Shown here one piece after another: positions 33,624-46,428 of a stretch of DNA of 64,000 nucleotides (position 1 is its first letter; every line of letters begins with the position of its first letter). The position numbers were made by a program, and so were the translations under genes. The notes under the pieces are model-generated. The model saw only the letters and a program-made list of their open reading frames with translations. It did no database searches and was not told the DNA's origin. This DNA comes from Avena insularis (Eukaryota; Streptophyta; Magnoliopsida; Poales; Poaceae), in NCBI GenBank assembly GCA_023614405.1, contig CM042685.1:232665661-232729660 (forward strand), given 5' to 3'.

Positions 33624-34673
33624 CTTAGGGGTTTGTAGCATGGAAAACAAAAAAATTCTACCGCTTGACCACACACAAGCCAAGATCTAATGTACTAGAT
33701 TGGTGCAACGAGTTGATAGATTACTAACCCTTGAAGATTCCAAAGCGGTTAACGAGATTAGATTCTTGTGGTTGATGTAGTCGTTCACTTGCTAATCTCA
33801 AGATCGCATAGACGATCCTTCCGGCTCCGCGTTCCAGCAGCGCTTCCGCAGTCGGTCACATGTTCAGTACTCGATGAAGACCTTCCTCTCCCTTGTTCCA
33901 GCAGACAATGGAGGTTGTAGATCTCTCCTCGTGATTCCAGCAGCACGAGGCGTGGTGGTTGAAGTAGAGGGTAAATCCCGCAGGGCTTCGCCTAAGTCGG
34001 AGCGGGTATGGTGGAGTAGATATGGCCCTTGGTTACTAGGGTTAGAGGCCAAGGGGTTTAGATGTGGTGGCTGGCGGCTAGGGTTAGCTAGGCGACGGTT
34101 TAGAGGGGCTCTAGGCGGCAGCAACATGAGAGGGGCAAGGGGCCAGCGGCTAGGGTTTCAAGTGTTGGGGGCAAGGGGCACCCCTCCCCTTTATTTATGA
34201 GAGGGAGAGGCAGGGAGTCCTCCCCCAACTCCCCTTGCTTGGCCGACGGCAAGGAGGAGGGAGGTAACCTTCCCTAAGTGGGTTTCCTCTCCTCCCTCCA
34301 CTAGGCAACCATGTTGGGATTTGACATTTCAAATTGGCATTTGACTTTTCAAACTAGAGTTTGATTTCTCTCTTCCCATTGCCCAGCCAAGTGACCTAGG
34401 ACATGATGCAACCATTCCACTTTGGTATGACACATCCATGTACCCTTTCCACTCCGGATCGGTGGACCTTCTAGACCCTTCTAGAACATTCTGGTGAAAA
34501 CACCGAAACCATTCCCGAACTCCTGAATTGGACTTTCCTTATATGAATCTTATTCTCCGGACCATTCCGGATCTGCTCGTGATGTCCAAGATCCAATACA
34601 AGACTCCGAACAACATTTGGTCTCTTACTCACATTCCATATCTACTAAACAACATTGAATCCTTAAGTGTGTC
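33624..34673 (-). repeat. Angela-type LTR C, inner part, cut by element X
   Basis: Homologous to Angela-2 LTRs from TAGGGGTTTGTAGCATGG onward, including the TATA-like site at 34191-34200 and the run ATATGAATCTTATTCTCC. It stops at 34673 within CTTAAGTGTGTC, where element X begins. No PBS flanks its left end, so it is a 3' LTR or solo LTR of a minus-strand element. The remainder should lie right of the window. Confidence 0.82.
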
Positions 34674-37600
34674 TGTCACATCCCAAAATTCTCCAAATTT
34701 TGAAATGTGAAAAATAAATAAACAAAAGAAATATATGTTGAAATTTAGGGTGAAACGAAACTTTTTGCTTCTAAATGGAAACATCAAAACCCTACTAGAA
34801 CAAATTTGAATAATAAAACAACAAACAAATATTCACAAGTCAAATACATTCATGCATGGAAAGAATCTTGAATTTAAAGCATTTGGAAAAGTAAACAAAA
34901 ACCCCAAATCTTAATGGAAGAAAATCATTTCCAAGATCTCTCCAAAACTATGGATTTGATCCATACAAAAATTCAGCAACAAGCATTTATAAATGATCAA
35001 AATTGATAAACAAAAATATTATAAAACCATGGAAATTGATTTCATTCAATTTGGAGCCATAGAAAAAAGTTATGAATTTAATAAGATGAAAGAAAATATT
35101 TTCCAAGGCTAATAAAGCTCCTAACTAAAATAAACACCAAATTGTGAGGAAAATAATCCTAAGGGAATTTAAAAAGATAAATAAATATTAATTAAAATTA
35201 TACAAATTGGAATCACCAATTTTGGAACTATAAATAAAAAGATATAGATTTTATAAGACAAAGAAAGAAAGAAAGAAATAAGGAATATTTAAAAGTCAAA
35301 TTAAATCTTGGCCAAATCCATAAGCAAATGGAATAAAGGTAATCCAAATAAAAATAAAGGAATAAATATTATTTAAATAAAATTATATGGGGTTTTAACC
35401 ATATTCAATTTTAATTGAATGAAGACAAAATTCCTTATATAAATGATTAATTAAATCATGAGAAAAATAATTGAAATTGCCAAATGGATTAAAAGTTATC
35501 TAATTAACTTAAAAATAATAAAGGATTATTTGAATAAAAATTTTATGGGTTTAAACCATATTCAATTTTATTTGAATAAAGACAAAAGCCTAATTTAAAT
35601 AAATAATAAATCATAAGAGAATATTTTGAAATAATTCAAAGTGGACTTTTAAACACACTATTAAATATTTTAAACTTACTAGAAAGGTTCTTAAAAAATT
35701 TGAATTCAAATACAAGCTTGAATCAAATGGTTTGAATTAAAACAGAAATTAGAAATGGAAAAAGAAAAGAAATCAGAGAAAAAAATAGAAACAGACGACC
35801 CAACAAGGCATCCCACCCGGCATCCCCTATCTACCCCGCGAATCGTTTCTCACCGCGCGTAACCCCACCTCCTCTCACTGACCGCATGACCCCACTGCCA
35901 AGTCATCATCGTCTCCACCCTACTAAACCCGCCCCCCAATTCCCCTCGCCGTTTCTAGCCATTGATGGCTCGCTTCAATTCACGTTAATGCCGCGATTAA
36001 TCCTCCCCGCGACCACGCCCTATCAAGCGCCTCCCTCCCCTCTCCATTTCCCCTCAGTCCCCATGCCACCGGAGCCACCAGGCTGCCTCGATTTCACCTC
36101 GCGCCACCACTGTCTCCGCGTGCTCCAGCCCAAATTCCGGCAAGCCTAGACACCCCTTGCCCCTGGATCCCACGAGCTTACTCGCCGACACTGTGCACGT
36201 CTGCCAGCACCCTCCGTTTGCCCGTGCACCCTAGAGGCTTGGCAACGACCACGTCTGAGCATCGCCATTGTCTGCCTCTACTCCGGCGACTCTTCCTGGT
36301 AAACCCTAGCCCCCTTCTCTCTGGTTGACGCTCGTGCACTCGCCTTTGTCTCGCACATCTAACTCCGTCTTCCTCTTGTCTTCGTGTGACTCGTAGCGTT
36401 GCCTCCGACAACGACCGTGCGTGCCCGACACCAGGAGCATCTCCGGCGAGCAATCAGCGTCGACTCCGTGCGCCCCTTCGCCAGTTGCGGACACGTTGAG
36501 CATCGTCACACTCCTGCGAACCCGGTGAGCCCCTCCTCCCTGTTCCTTGCTTCCTGTTTCTCCGGACCCCCGCTGATAGAGCCGCCGCTGCCGCTCGTCG
36601 CCAGCCAGCGCCGCTAGTCCTTGGTCAGAGCGCTGAGAGCCGTCAGATTTAGATCCAAGAGATATGATAGAATGACTTATCGAAACGATATGGATCGATT
36701 TGTGCCGTGCAATCTCATTTAAATCCTACGCCCCGCATAGCGCGATCCTGCCAAAACGGTATCAGCCAATAAGGTTATGACGCGTGGCCAGTTCTGTTTG
36801 TTTAAAAATCCAGAAAATGGTTTTGAATAATTAAACTTGCAAAAATCATAACTTTTGTTCTGCTTGGCCAAAAATTACAAATTTTATATCAATGGATTCA
36901 GAAAAAGGAAACATTTAAAACTATGGCCTTAGTTTAGTATTTTGGTTCTAAAAAATTAGACGTTTTTGCAGAAACATTATTAGGACTATTTTGGTTATAA
37001 AAATTGTTTTAAAAATGATTTTTGAGTAAAACCTTTTGCAAATGGTTTGTTTTGAACCTAGTGACAATAAACACTAACTTTTGGATTTAATGATATAATT
37101 TATTAACACTATAAAATTATTCCTTTGAATAAAATCATTTCTAGCAAAACAAAAATGATTTAAATGGCCTATTTTCACTAACTTGTTTTCAAATGAATTC
37201 CCACATTTATAAATGACCAGTAGGTGTTTTGAAATGTTTAGAACCTTGTTAGAAACCACTTTTTTCAATAAAACAACCTTTTTGCATTCTTGCATGCATT
37301 GCTTTGTTTTCATTATTTTATGCGGTGAATTGTTTGAATGCTAGTTTTGAATGTGTGCCTTGCTTGATTGAATTGTAGTGAACTTTGAAGAGTGTGACAA
37401 TTGCAAGATAAATGAGTGTACCTAGTTTCTCTACCAAAAAAGGCAAGTGATACTTGTTCATCAAAAGTCCTATCTTTTCAATATTGCATTAGTGATATTT
37501 TTGTAGTATGCATGATAGGACTATCTTTTATATAAAGCTATGCTATAGTAGATCCCATAGAATATATCTTGGTAGGATTCTTCCTTAGTCAAGATACAAG

Positions 37601-38990
37601 TTCTGCTAGTATGCTTAGACTAGCTAAAAGATTTCAAGGGTGGACTATTCATGCTATGATATTATGCAAAGTCAATGACTATGTTTTTGATTAATAAAAC
37701 AACTCCCCTCCCTCCCCCGTCCCCTTCTTGGAGGTGCTGCTTTGGTACGTGGCGCTTTGGATTGCTAGCGGTGTGGTGGTACTTCTCTGGTGGGCGCAGC
37801 GGTTGCGTATCTTCTCTATTTCGTCACTCCTCCATTGTTGGCTTTGTTTTCTTTTCTTTCTTTTTGTTTTGGTCGGCCTGTTCGGTCCCTGTATCGTGTT
37901 GGTCCTTTGGGTGTTGTGTTGTCTGGCCCAGCAATAGTCTCACCTATGTGCTTTATTTATAAAGTGGGGCGAAAGCCTATTTCGAGATTAATAAAACAAC
38001 TAAGTGAATGAAACACCTGGGAGGAATGGTAATTGCTTGGAAGGATTTGTATTGAGTGGTTACACAAGGCCCATGTCTATGGTCTACCTTGTGTATCTCA
38101 CTTGTGGATTGCCACCCAGGAACAAAGAGATTTGAAATGTTTTGTGTTGAGAAGCTTCTAGTGCAGCCACATGGCAATATGGGCTCTGCCTTGATCATAT
38201 AGGTTGCAATAACTTAGCCAGATGGAGAGAAGGTGGTAGTGATGATAGTATGGAACGCGTCCATTTGGTCTAACGGAAGGCTTCTGAAAGATCTCGTCTC
38301 GATGCATGTCGAGTCTTGTGGGGAAAGTGCACCACCTCTCGAGAGGGTAAAACCTAAGTACTTAGCCGTGTCCCCGGAAATGGACAATTTGAACATCAAA
38401 GGCATTGAAGGAATCAAGGATCTCCTCATCCCAATTTCTCTAAGTTAAAACTTGTTGGGTGAACAAGGGAAGCACCTGGTGTGTAACCAGTGTGCCATTG
38501 TGTGATGAAATGTTTTGAAAAGAGAAAACTATTTTCAAAGGATAGGGAAAACTTGTTTTATGCAAAGGCAAGCCAAAACTCCACTTAGCAAAATATGCAT
38601 GTAGATGATAGATTCTCCATGTCAATATAAAATCACTTGCCAATACAATTCAAATGTATTGACCCTTGTGGCTGTAACTTATTATGTTGCAGGTTTGTTT
38701 GATGTTAGTGAAGTTTGTTGAGTAGGGATTACAAGTCTACCACCAACATGATTGCCTGTGGCATATGAAGATGAAGGACTCCATGCTATATTGTTATATC
38801 TGCTGCATTGTAATGAGATAGCCATATGAGCTATGTAAGATGTAATGAATTATTTTATTCCTGGTTATAAGTTATAATATGACCTTTGTTCCTTGATATT
38901 ACATCTTAAACTATGGATGCTAGCTATTCGATCCAGGGACTAGCATTGTAAACACAGGGATCTCTACCTTATCAGGTTGGGACCTCTACA
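34674..38990 (+). repeat. 5' LTR of element X (4317 bp)
   Basis: Starts TGTCACATCCCAAAATTC and ends GACCTCTACA two bases before the PBS. AT-rich U3, then a GC-rich block (about 35780-36620) with a TATA-like CTATCAAG near 36020, then AT-rich sequence to the end. It is repeated at 47335-50137 and related to the LTRs of Y, Z and W. The short ORFs inside it are chance. Confidence 0.88.
36525..38692 (+). other. Putative intron within the X LTR
   Basis: A donor-like CCGGTGAGC (GT at 36525-36526) and an acceptor-like TTATGTTGCAG (ending at 38692) flank 2168 bases. Corresponding sites occur in Z (donor 55783, acceptor 53738, minus) and W (donor 61526, acceptor 59859, minus). The 3' X LTR and Y keep the donor at 49213 and 52221. 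Splicing itself is inferred. Confidence 0.45.
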
Positions 38991-38992
38991 GA

Positions 38993-39004
38993 TGGTATCA
39001 GAGC
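38993..39004 (+). other. Primer binding site of element X
   Basis: TGGTATCAGAGC two bases after the LTR, the initiator-Met tRNA type also used by chromoviruses. Confidence 0.9.
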
Positions 39005-39697
39005 ATTGTGTTGTCTGTAGGATTGTAAGCCTAGGATTGGACAAAACCCTTAGAAAAATAGGAGTTGAATTTGTTCCAAACTTATTTACAAACAATCTTG
39101 TAAACTCTTTCCTCAACATTTTTGGTTTTTGATTCTACATCTCTCCCTTTTCTGCTTGATGGACAAAAGCTTCAACATGAGCAAGGACTTCACCATCACC
39201 AATGACTTCAACTTCAGTTTTCACCAAGGACTTCAATTTGGACATCACTAAGGACTAAAAGTGAGACAAGAAATATTACTCAAGACTTGGAGACTAAGGA
39301 AACTCAACTCATGTGGAAACATTGTACACATTACCTTAGAGCCTTGTGACCAAGATGCAAGAATTTCTTCCAATGATACTATGATCTTGTTCATGAAGAA
39401 ACAACTAAGAAGAATAGAATGATCTCAAGTGAACCCCATAGTTGGACCACCACACTAGTGTTTAGTTTAAATCGATTTATTGATCACACCAACTTATGTG
39501 GTGTAGCAAAAATATTTTGTTGCCTAAAAATATGCTTGAATCTTGTTGTTTGAGTGGATTGCATGATTGTGATTGCTTGCATATTGCTTTGTGTGAATTG
39601 TTGTGTGTGAGTAGAATTCTTCCTCTAGAAATATTTTGCCTAATCTAATCCCAATCCAACTCAAACAGATGGTAACAGAAACAATCAAGAGATACAC
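39005..39697 (+). other. Leader of element X
   Basis: About 0.7 kb between the PBS and the first clearly conserved gag-like codons. It contains repeated AAGGACTTC motifs around 39190-39260 and short ORFs without recognisable similarity. A true start upstream of 39698 is possible. Confidence 0.45.
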
Positions 39698-39859
39698 ATG
39701 AGAGAACAAATACTAGCAACTCAAGCTAAGTTGAATCAAGTGACAACACAGTTTTTAGCCAACAACATTAAGTTAGACCCAGCCATGCTCAACTTCTTGG
39801 GAACCCAATCTCAATTGTTGCAAAGGATGACCAATCAGATGATCAACATGGGCAGCAAC
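39698..39859 (+). pseudogene. Zinc-knuckle gag-like protein of element X, first part
   Basis: Fifty-four open codons starting at an ATG, with a Gln-rich helical segment (QAKLNQVTTQFLANNIKLDP and QMINMGSN). This is homologous to the start of the Z protein at 58220-58393 (minus). The frame is cut at 39859 by element V and resumes in phase at 46429. Confidence 0.78.
39855..39859. repeat. Target site duplication of element V, left copy (GCAAC)
   Basis: GCAAC directly left of V and again at 46424-46428. Confidence 0.93.
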
Positions 39860-41347
39860 TGACGACTATCTACGCACAGCCTGTTGGGAACCCCAAGAGC
39901 AAGGTGTGAAGCAGCAAGCAGCAAGTTTTCCCTCAGTTGAGACTGAGGTTATCGAACCAGAAGGAGAAAGGAAACGTCACACAGGTGTTGCAAGCAATGC
40001 GGAGACCTGCACAACGCAAACTCAACACTTTTCCCCAACGAATCAGTGAGGTTGTCAAGCTCATCGGTTTGCTGTAACAAAGGATTAAACGTATGGTGTG
40101 GAAGGTAATGGTTTGCAGCAAGTAAACAAGTAACAGTGGAAGATGTATCAATGGTAAAGATTGGACCGGGGTCCATAGTTCATTAGAGGTGCTCTCCTTA
40201 GATAAACAACATGGCATGAAGGGTAAACAAATTACAGCAGGGCAATTGACAGGAACTGAGCAAGGCATAACAATGCAATTACTAGTCAAAAAGATCCTAT
40301 GAGGTTGATTGGGCAATACAAGACCGCCATCCAACTGCATCTATGACTAGAAGTCCACCTTCAGGTTATCATTCGAACCCCCTCCAGTATTAAGTTGCAA
40401 GAAATAGACAACTGCTTTAAGCAAAGTGTGTAAGGTAACAGTCCACATGTTCCATGAACAAAAGACCGTTGTTTTCTCCCTAGTAGCAACAACACATTTA
40501 CAACCAAAGAGATTATTGTCACTTCCCTTGGAAACTAGAGGCATGCACCCACTATTGAGCATAAATACCCCCTCTTGGAGTCACTAGCAACTACTTGGCC
40601 AAGATAGCTACTAACAAGGGAGAGCATTCAAGATCACAAACAACACAGACATGATAGAATCATAAAGACAAAACCATTAATCAAACCAACATAATAATCT
40701 CAATATCCATCGGATCCCCGCAAACACAACATGCATGATTACAAATAGATTAGATCTTGATCATGAACGGAGCTCACAAGATCTATACATGAAAGCACAA
40801 AGGAGGAGATACAACCATCTAGCTACTACATGGACCCATAGTCCAAGGTGGAACTACTAACACATCATACCGGAGAGAAGGCCTCCGGGATGATCTCCCC
40901 TCCGGCAGGGTGCCGGGAAGAACTTCAGATCCCCCCTATCTAGGGACGATGGTGGCGATGGCTACAGACGGTTTCATGGATTTCTGATCGGGTACTCAGG
41001 GTTTCTGCAACGGGGGCTTCTTATAGGCGAAGGGGGAGACCGAGGAGGCGGCCAGGGCCACCAAACCCTAGCCAGGCGGGGGTCCACCTTTGGCCGCGCC
41101 TGGGGGGTGGCCCCACGGAAAGTAATTGACTTTGTACTTTGTCCCGTCCAATTCCGAGAATATTTCTTTACTAAATTTTCTAAAACCAAAAACAGCAGAA
41201 AACAGGCATCTGGCACTGTTGCAACTTGTTAGTAGGTTAGTACCAGAAACCATGTAAAAAGCACCTCAAAGTGTGGACAAGTAAAGTAAAGTAGATACTA
41301 AACAAGCATGGAGCATCAAAAATTATAGATACATTTCCAACGTATCA
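39860..41347 (-). repeat. 3' LTR of element V (1488 bp)
   Basis: The minus strand starts TGATACGTTGGAAATG at 41347 and ends ...ATAGTCGTCA at 39860. A TATA-like CCTATAAGAAG (minus) lies near 41018-41028. Confidence 0.92.
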
Positions 41348-41361
41348 ACATCCCCAAGCTT
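41348..41361 (-). other. Polypurine tract of element V
   Basis: The minus strand reads AAGCTTGGGGATGT directly before the 3' LTR. Near-copies lie internally at about 43337-43351 and 43392-43405. Confidence 0.82.
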
Positions 41362-43796
41362 AACTCCTACTCGTCCTCGAGTAGGTAAGTGATAAACAAA
41401 ATAATTTTTTGAGGTGACATGCACCCTCACAATAAAGATCCAACCATTTCTAAGCATTGAAAGCTGGGATCAAAGAATTCTAAACATGTGCATGAAAGAT
41501 GGAGTTCTAACAATAGGACAAAGTAACTATGCATGCAACATGACAAGCTACAAGCAAAGATCATGAATAACATGCATTGAAAAACGTTCGTTTGTTTCTC
41601 ATGCAGAAAACATAGCATAGTGGAAATCAGCTTGTCCCTCATAGAGTAGCAATATAGATGCATAGGACACCTGCAAAGTTCACAAGGGTGACTAGAAACA
41701 AATAGCACAAGAGCAAGTAATAACACAATATGCATCAATTAATAAGCTTTGGAACACTGCACACAGAATGACAACTATGCTCTCTTAATGGTGCCTAAAG
41801 GTAGAAGGTGGAGACTCAATAGTGGTGGAAGAAAGGCCTTTTTGTAAAGGAAGCAGGGATTACAAGTTTCAAAAAGAGCTTCCAAAAATTATGGTACTTG
41901 TTAGCTTTCAACCCTCATTGCCCCTATCATAAGCATCTTGAAGTGGTTAAGGTTAAAGTGGCAAAGCTGGAGTATATGCTTGACAAAGTATAAGTTGGCA
42001 ATCTCAAGTCCCTTGAATACGAGGGCCACACCTCATGCATACTCAACTTTGGGTCCAGGTAAGTTCTTGTCACTGTAAGTATTTGCATATCATTGAGAAC
42101 CGCCAACGGGGTACCCCTTGCACATGGTACAGGAGCTTTCCCATAACCAAAATGACAAGGCAAGCAAACAATGAGCATCTCAGCAATCTTTTTATTTACC
42201 ATATGCATAGATTTTTATTGAGGATGCTTCATAGATAGCTCATTATGGTGATGCTGCAAGTTTCCACCATGATTAGGCATGGCTTAGCCTAGCGGCCCAG
42301 GCATTTCTCTAACACAAGATACAAACTCCATGGACTTACACGTTCCCTCTTTATTTCACACCGGTGACATCCATAGACAAAAGAGCATGATATAAACTAA
42401 GTACAAAGTACAAGTGCAATGTTGAAAACGTTCCCCGTGACAACATGGTTCTGCTAATTCCAACTTATAAGTGCAAGCATATACAACAAAGTTTTCACAA
42501 TGGTTGAAGTTTATTAGGGGCAAAGAATAAATGTGTCATCAAGTTCGTGAGGGCTTTAATCACTAAGTTTTCACATAACAAAATAGTTTTTAATCGGAAG
42601 GTAGCTGAAAACAAGAATATACTTGGAATAGGGTAACACACCATGCATAGGAGTTTATAGTGTACACTTTGGAAAAACTTGGTTTCTTGGGAGTTGGAGG
42701 CATGGGTAGAACTTACTCATACAAGTGGAGGCTAGCAAAAGACTGGGAGCAACCAACTAAGAGAGAAATAATGGCCATAATCATGCAGTGCAACAAAGCA
42801 TACTAATCAAAGCAAAGAGTGGTACTACAAGTCAAGGACTAAATGATCATAGAGGCTAATGGTGACTTGTGAGAGTCATAACATGGTGTAAGCATGTGCC
42901 AAGTCAACCCAAGGAAAACATCAAAGGAGAATACCACAATACTATGCTTTTGCATGCTAAAACAACGCATAATTTCTTCAAGGCACACTAAGCAATCCCA
43001 ATTGTTTGGAACAAGACATTCTACAGCAATAATCACTAAGAATAAGGCTAAAACAACACCTAGCATGTCATGCTAAAGTCTAAGTCACAGTCAATGCAAG
43101 CTCCTCTTGCACTTCAAGCAAGAACTTACTACTCCTTTCCAAACACAAAGCAACCTTATTTGCAACAACATAGCAAGAACGGGGGTCCAAACTACTTAAG
43201 AAAACTAAACAAACTAAGCAAAGCAAACGAAAACTAAGACGCTCCAAGAACAACACAACTGTGCATGAAATAATAAAAAACGAAGTGTCTAGACACACCT
43301 GAGCTTTTTATTGATGAAGAAGGGGATGCCTTGGGCATCCCCAAGCTTTGACGCTTGTACCTCTTGGATATTTCTTGGGGTGACACCATGGTGGCATCCC
43401 CAAGATTGAGATTTTGTCCATTCTTCATCTCATTGCATCATTCTTTCTCTACACCTGAAATTTTCCTTCATACAAAACTTTACACAATCTTCATTAGCAA
43501 CATTAGTGTATTCAAAAGATATTAGACCACTGGCAAAGCTTTGACACATCAAGGCTTTTCACTAAAAACACAAGCTACTGTAGTAACTCCTTCAAAAATC
43601 TCAATTTACCTGAAGAGAACTCAAAAAGGAATCAATAAGAAGCAAATGCAAATAATGGCAGAAATCTGTCAAAACAGACCAGCAGGTAGAAACTGATTTT
43701 TCGAACATCTTCTGTTGCTCAAATAAAAGTGTTGAACTAACGAAAGTTAGCTAACATACTAGGGGATTTATTCGTAAATATTGAGCTCAGTCCGAG
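41362..43796 (-). other. Internal non-coding region of element V
   Basis: About 2.4 kb without convincing coding capacity on either strand. It holds two extra PPT-like AAGCTTGGGGATGCC and ATCTTGGGGATGCC motifs near 43340 and 43400. Short ORFs show no recognisable domain. Confidence 0.55.
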
Positions 43797-44721
43797 TTAC
43801 GGAGCCTCCTCACGAATTTTTTTGGTGGAGGACAAAAATCTGTTTCGGGACAACATCTCCCCAAATCTTACTTCCCTCTCATTAGAGGTCATTCTTGGCA
43901 CAAAAAGCAAACAAAAAGGATAAGGAGAGGTCATTACTGAAGTAATAACTTCCAAGACTAAAGGAAACTCTTGGGTTATCTCCCAACAAGTACTTTTCTT
44001 TAACACCTTTAAGTTAGGCACAAGAAGCAAGAAGAATCAAGTATTTTCAAATGAAGAAGCATTAACATTCATACTTTCAAATTCTTCAAATATGAAAGGT
44101 ATCTCATCCAAATGGGTTTTGGAGGATCCCTTATCATCTCTCTTTGGTCTACTACTTTCATCAAAAAGATTTTCAGGAGCAATCCAATCAAAATATGTTT
44201 CAAAGGCCTCATGCATTCCAACAAGTTTAAAGGGGATGGGTATATTGAATTCTTCTCTAGACTTAGTTTTATCAGAAATACCCACAACATCTACACTTGA
44301 GCCTAGCATATTGAAATGCTCAAAAACCTTTTTGGCTTCCCTAGCAACATCATGGAATTCATTAAATAAAGTTTCAAGGATGAATTTCCCTCTTTTCAGC
44401 ATTCTTTTCTTCTTCAAGTTTTAGGAATAAGTACTGTGTGAAGGGGTTAAGGCTAACAAACCTAGCCTCCAACATATGAACTAAAGAAGCTGAAGCAATT
44501 TCATAATTAGGAGCAATCTCTACTATAGATTTATCTTCAATATCCTCATGCTTTCTAACATAATTAAAGAATTCTTCAATATTATCTTTCCCAATTATGG
44601 AGCCACTACCTATGCAAGATCTTTCATAGCGAACTTGGGGAGCAACATGGTGAGCTAGAGTAAGGTGGCAACTAGAGCAGGAACTATTTTTTTGTGTTTT
44701 TGAATAAAGCAAGCAAACCAA
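43797..44721 (-). pseudogene. Unidentified ORF remnants of element V
   Basis: Reading minus, one frame is open from 44721 to 44374 (with DNIEEFFNYVRKHEDIEDKS and LVHMLEARFVSLNPFTQYLF). The neighbouring frame is open from 44417 to 44037 (VFEHFNMLGSSVDVVGISDK, EAFETYFDWIAPENLFDES) and, after a stop at 44037, to 43797. The overlap near 44380-44417, where a Glu/Lys-rich stretch repeats in both frames, suggests one frameshift in a single original gene. No gag, protease or pol motif is visible. The position just after the PBS suggests a gag-like or accessory protein of a non-autonomous family. I do not recognise it. Confidence 0.5.
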
Positions 44722-44849
44722 ACTAGACTAATTTTTTTGGGTTTTTTGGAAAGTGGCAAACAAAACCAAGAAAAAGAAACAAAGAAAACTAAAAACAAAG
44801 TAAAGAGAAAGGAAGTAAAGGACTCCCCTAGTGAAGACGTCCTTGGCCT

Positions 44850-44866
44850 CCCCGGCAATGGCACCA
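44850..44866 (-). other. Primer binding site of element V
   Basis: The minus strand reads TGGTGCCATTGCCGGGG, Athila type, separated from the LTR by AAAAAAGCT (plus strand). The layout matches element A (21556-21585). Confidence 0.87.
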
Positions 44867-44874
44867 AAAAAGCT

Positions 44875-46423
44875 TGACGACTATCTACGCACAGCCTGTT
44901 GGGAACCCCAAGAGCAAGGTGTGAAGCAGCAAGCAGCAAGTTTTCCCTCAGTTGAGACCGAGGTTATCGAACCAGAAGGAGAAAGGAAACATCACACAGG
45001 TGTTGTAAGCAATGCGGAGACCTGCACAACGCAAACTCAACACTTTTCCCCAACGAATCAGTGAGGTTGTCAAGCTCATCGGTTTGCTGTAACAAAGGAT
45101 TAAACGTATGGTGTGGAAGGTAATGGTTTGCAGCAAGTAAACAAGTAATAGTGGAAGATGTATCAATGGTAAAGATTGGACCGGGGTCCATAGTTCATTA
45201 GAGGTGCTCTCCTTAGATAAACAACATGGCATGAAGGGTAAACAAATTACAGCAGGGCAATTGACAGGAACTGAGCAAGACATAACAATGCAATTACTAG
45301 TCAGAAAGATCCTATGAGGTTGATTGGGCAATACAACAAGATACATAGACCGCCATCCAACTGCATCTATGACTAGAAGTCCACATTCAGGTTATCATTC
45401 GAACCCCCTCCAGTATTAAGTTGCAAGCAACGGAAAACTGCTTTAAGAAAAGTGTGTAAGGTAACAGTCCACATGTTCCATGAAAAAAAGACCGTTGTTT
45501 TCTCCCTAGTAGCAACAACACATTTACAACCAAAGAGATTATTGTCACTTCCCTTGGAAACTAGAGGCATGCACCCACTATTGAGCATAAATACCCCCTC
45601 TTGGAGTCACGAGCAACTACTTGGCCAAGATAGCTACTAACAAGGGAGAGCATGCAAGATCACAAACAACACAGACATGATAGAATCATAAAGACAAAAC
45701 CATTAATCAAACCAACATAATAATCTCAATATCCATCGGATCCCCGCAAACACAACATGCATGATTACAAATAGATTAGATCTTGATCATGAACGGAGCT
45801 CACAAGATCTATACATGAAAGCACAAAGGAGGAGATACAACCATCTAGCTACTACATGGACCCATAGTCCAAGGTGGAACTACTCACGCATCATACCGGA
45901 GAGAAGGCCTCCAGGATGATCTCCCCTCCGGCAGGGTGCCGGGAAGAACTTCAGATCCCCTGATCTAGGGACGATGGTGGCGGCGGCTACAGATAGTTTT
46001 GTGGATTTCTAATCGGGTACTCAGGATTTCTGCATCGGGGGCTTCTTATAGGAGAAGGGGTTGACCGAGGAGGTGGCCAGGGCCACCAAAACCTAGCCAG
46101 GCGCGAGACCACATGTGGTCGTGCCTGGGGGGGGGGGGTGTGGCCCCTCTGGCTGGCCCCTCCGTCTCTCCTCTGGACTTCTTGTTCCCCACGAAAAGTA
46201 ATTGACTTTGTCGTTTGTCCCGTCCAATTCCGAGAATATTTCTTTACTAACTTTTCTGAAACCAAAAATAGTAGAAAACAGGCATCTGGCACTGTTGCAA
46301 CTTGTTAGTAGGTTAGTACCAGAAAACATGTAAAAAACACCTCAAAGTGTGGACAAGTAAAGTAAAGTAGATACTAAACAAGCATGGAGCATAAAAAGTT
46401 ATAGATACGTTTCCAACGTATCA
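44875..46423 (-). repeat. 5' LTR of element V (1549 bp)
   Basis: Homologous to 39860-41347. It has small insertions relative to it near 45338 and in the G-rich stretch near 46126-46200. Confidence 0.92.
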
Positions 46424-46428
46424 GCAAC
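46424..46428. repeat. Target site duplication of element V, right copy (GCAAC)
   Basis: Matches 39855-39859. The X gag-like frame continues after it. Confidence 0.93.

Larger units (their letters stand above)
39860..46423 (-). mobile_element. Element V: complete Athila-type non-autonomous LTR element (6,564 bp)
   Basis: Minus-strand element with LTRs at 39860-41347 and 44875-46423, PPT at 41348-41361, PBS at 44850-44866 and the GCAAC duplication. The PBS TGGTGCCATTGCCGGGG is of Athila type, close to that of element A. The 3.5 kb internal region has no RT, RNase H or integrase and only two partial ORFs near the 5' end, so it is non-autonomous. The LTRs differ by about 2-3% by eye plus indels, hence it is one of the youngest insertions here. 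It lies in the gag-like gene of X. Confidence 0.9.

Noticed and set aside
43080..43298. Hydrophobic short ORFs in element V and in the LTRs (for example 37675-37962)
   Set aside because: Composition-driven; no conserved frame between LTR copies or start context.
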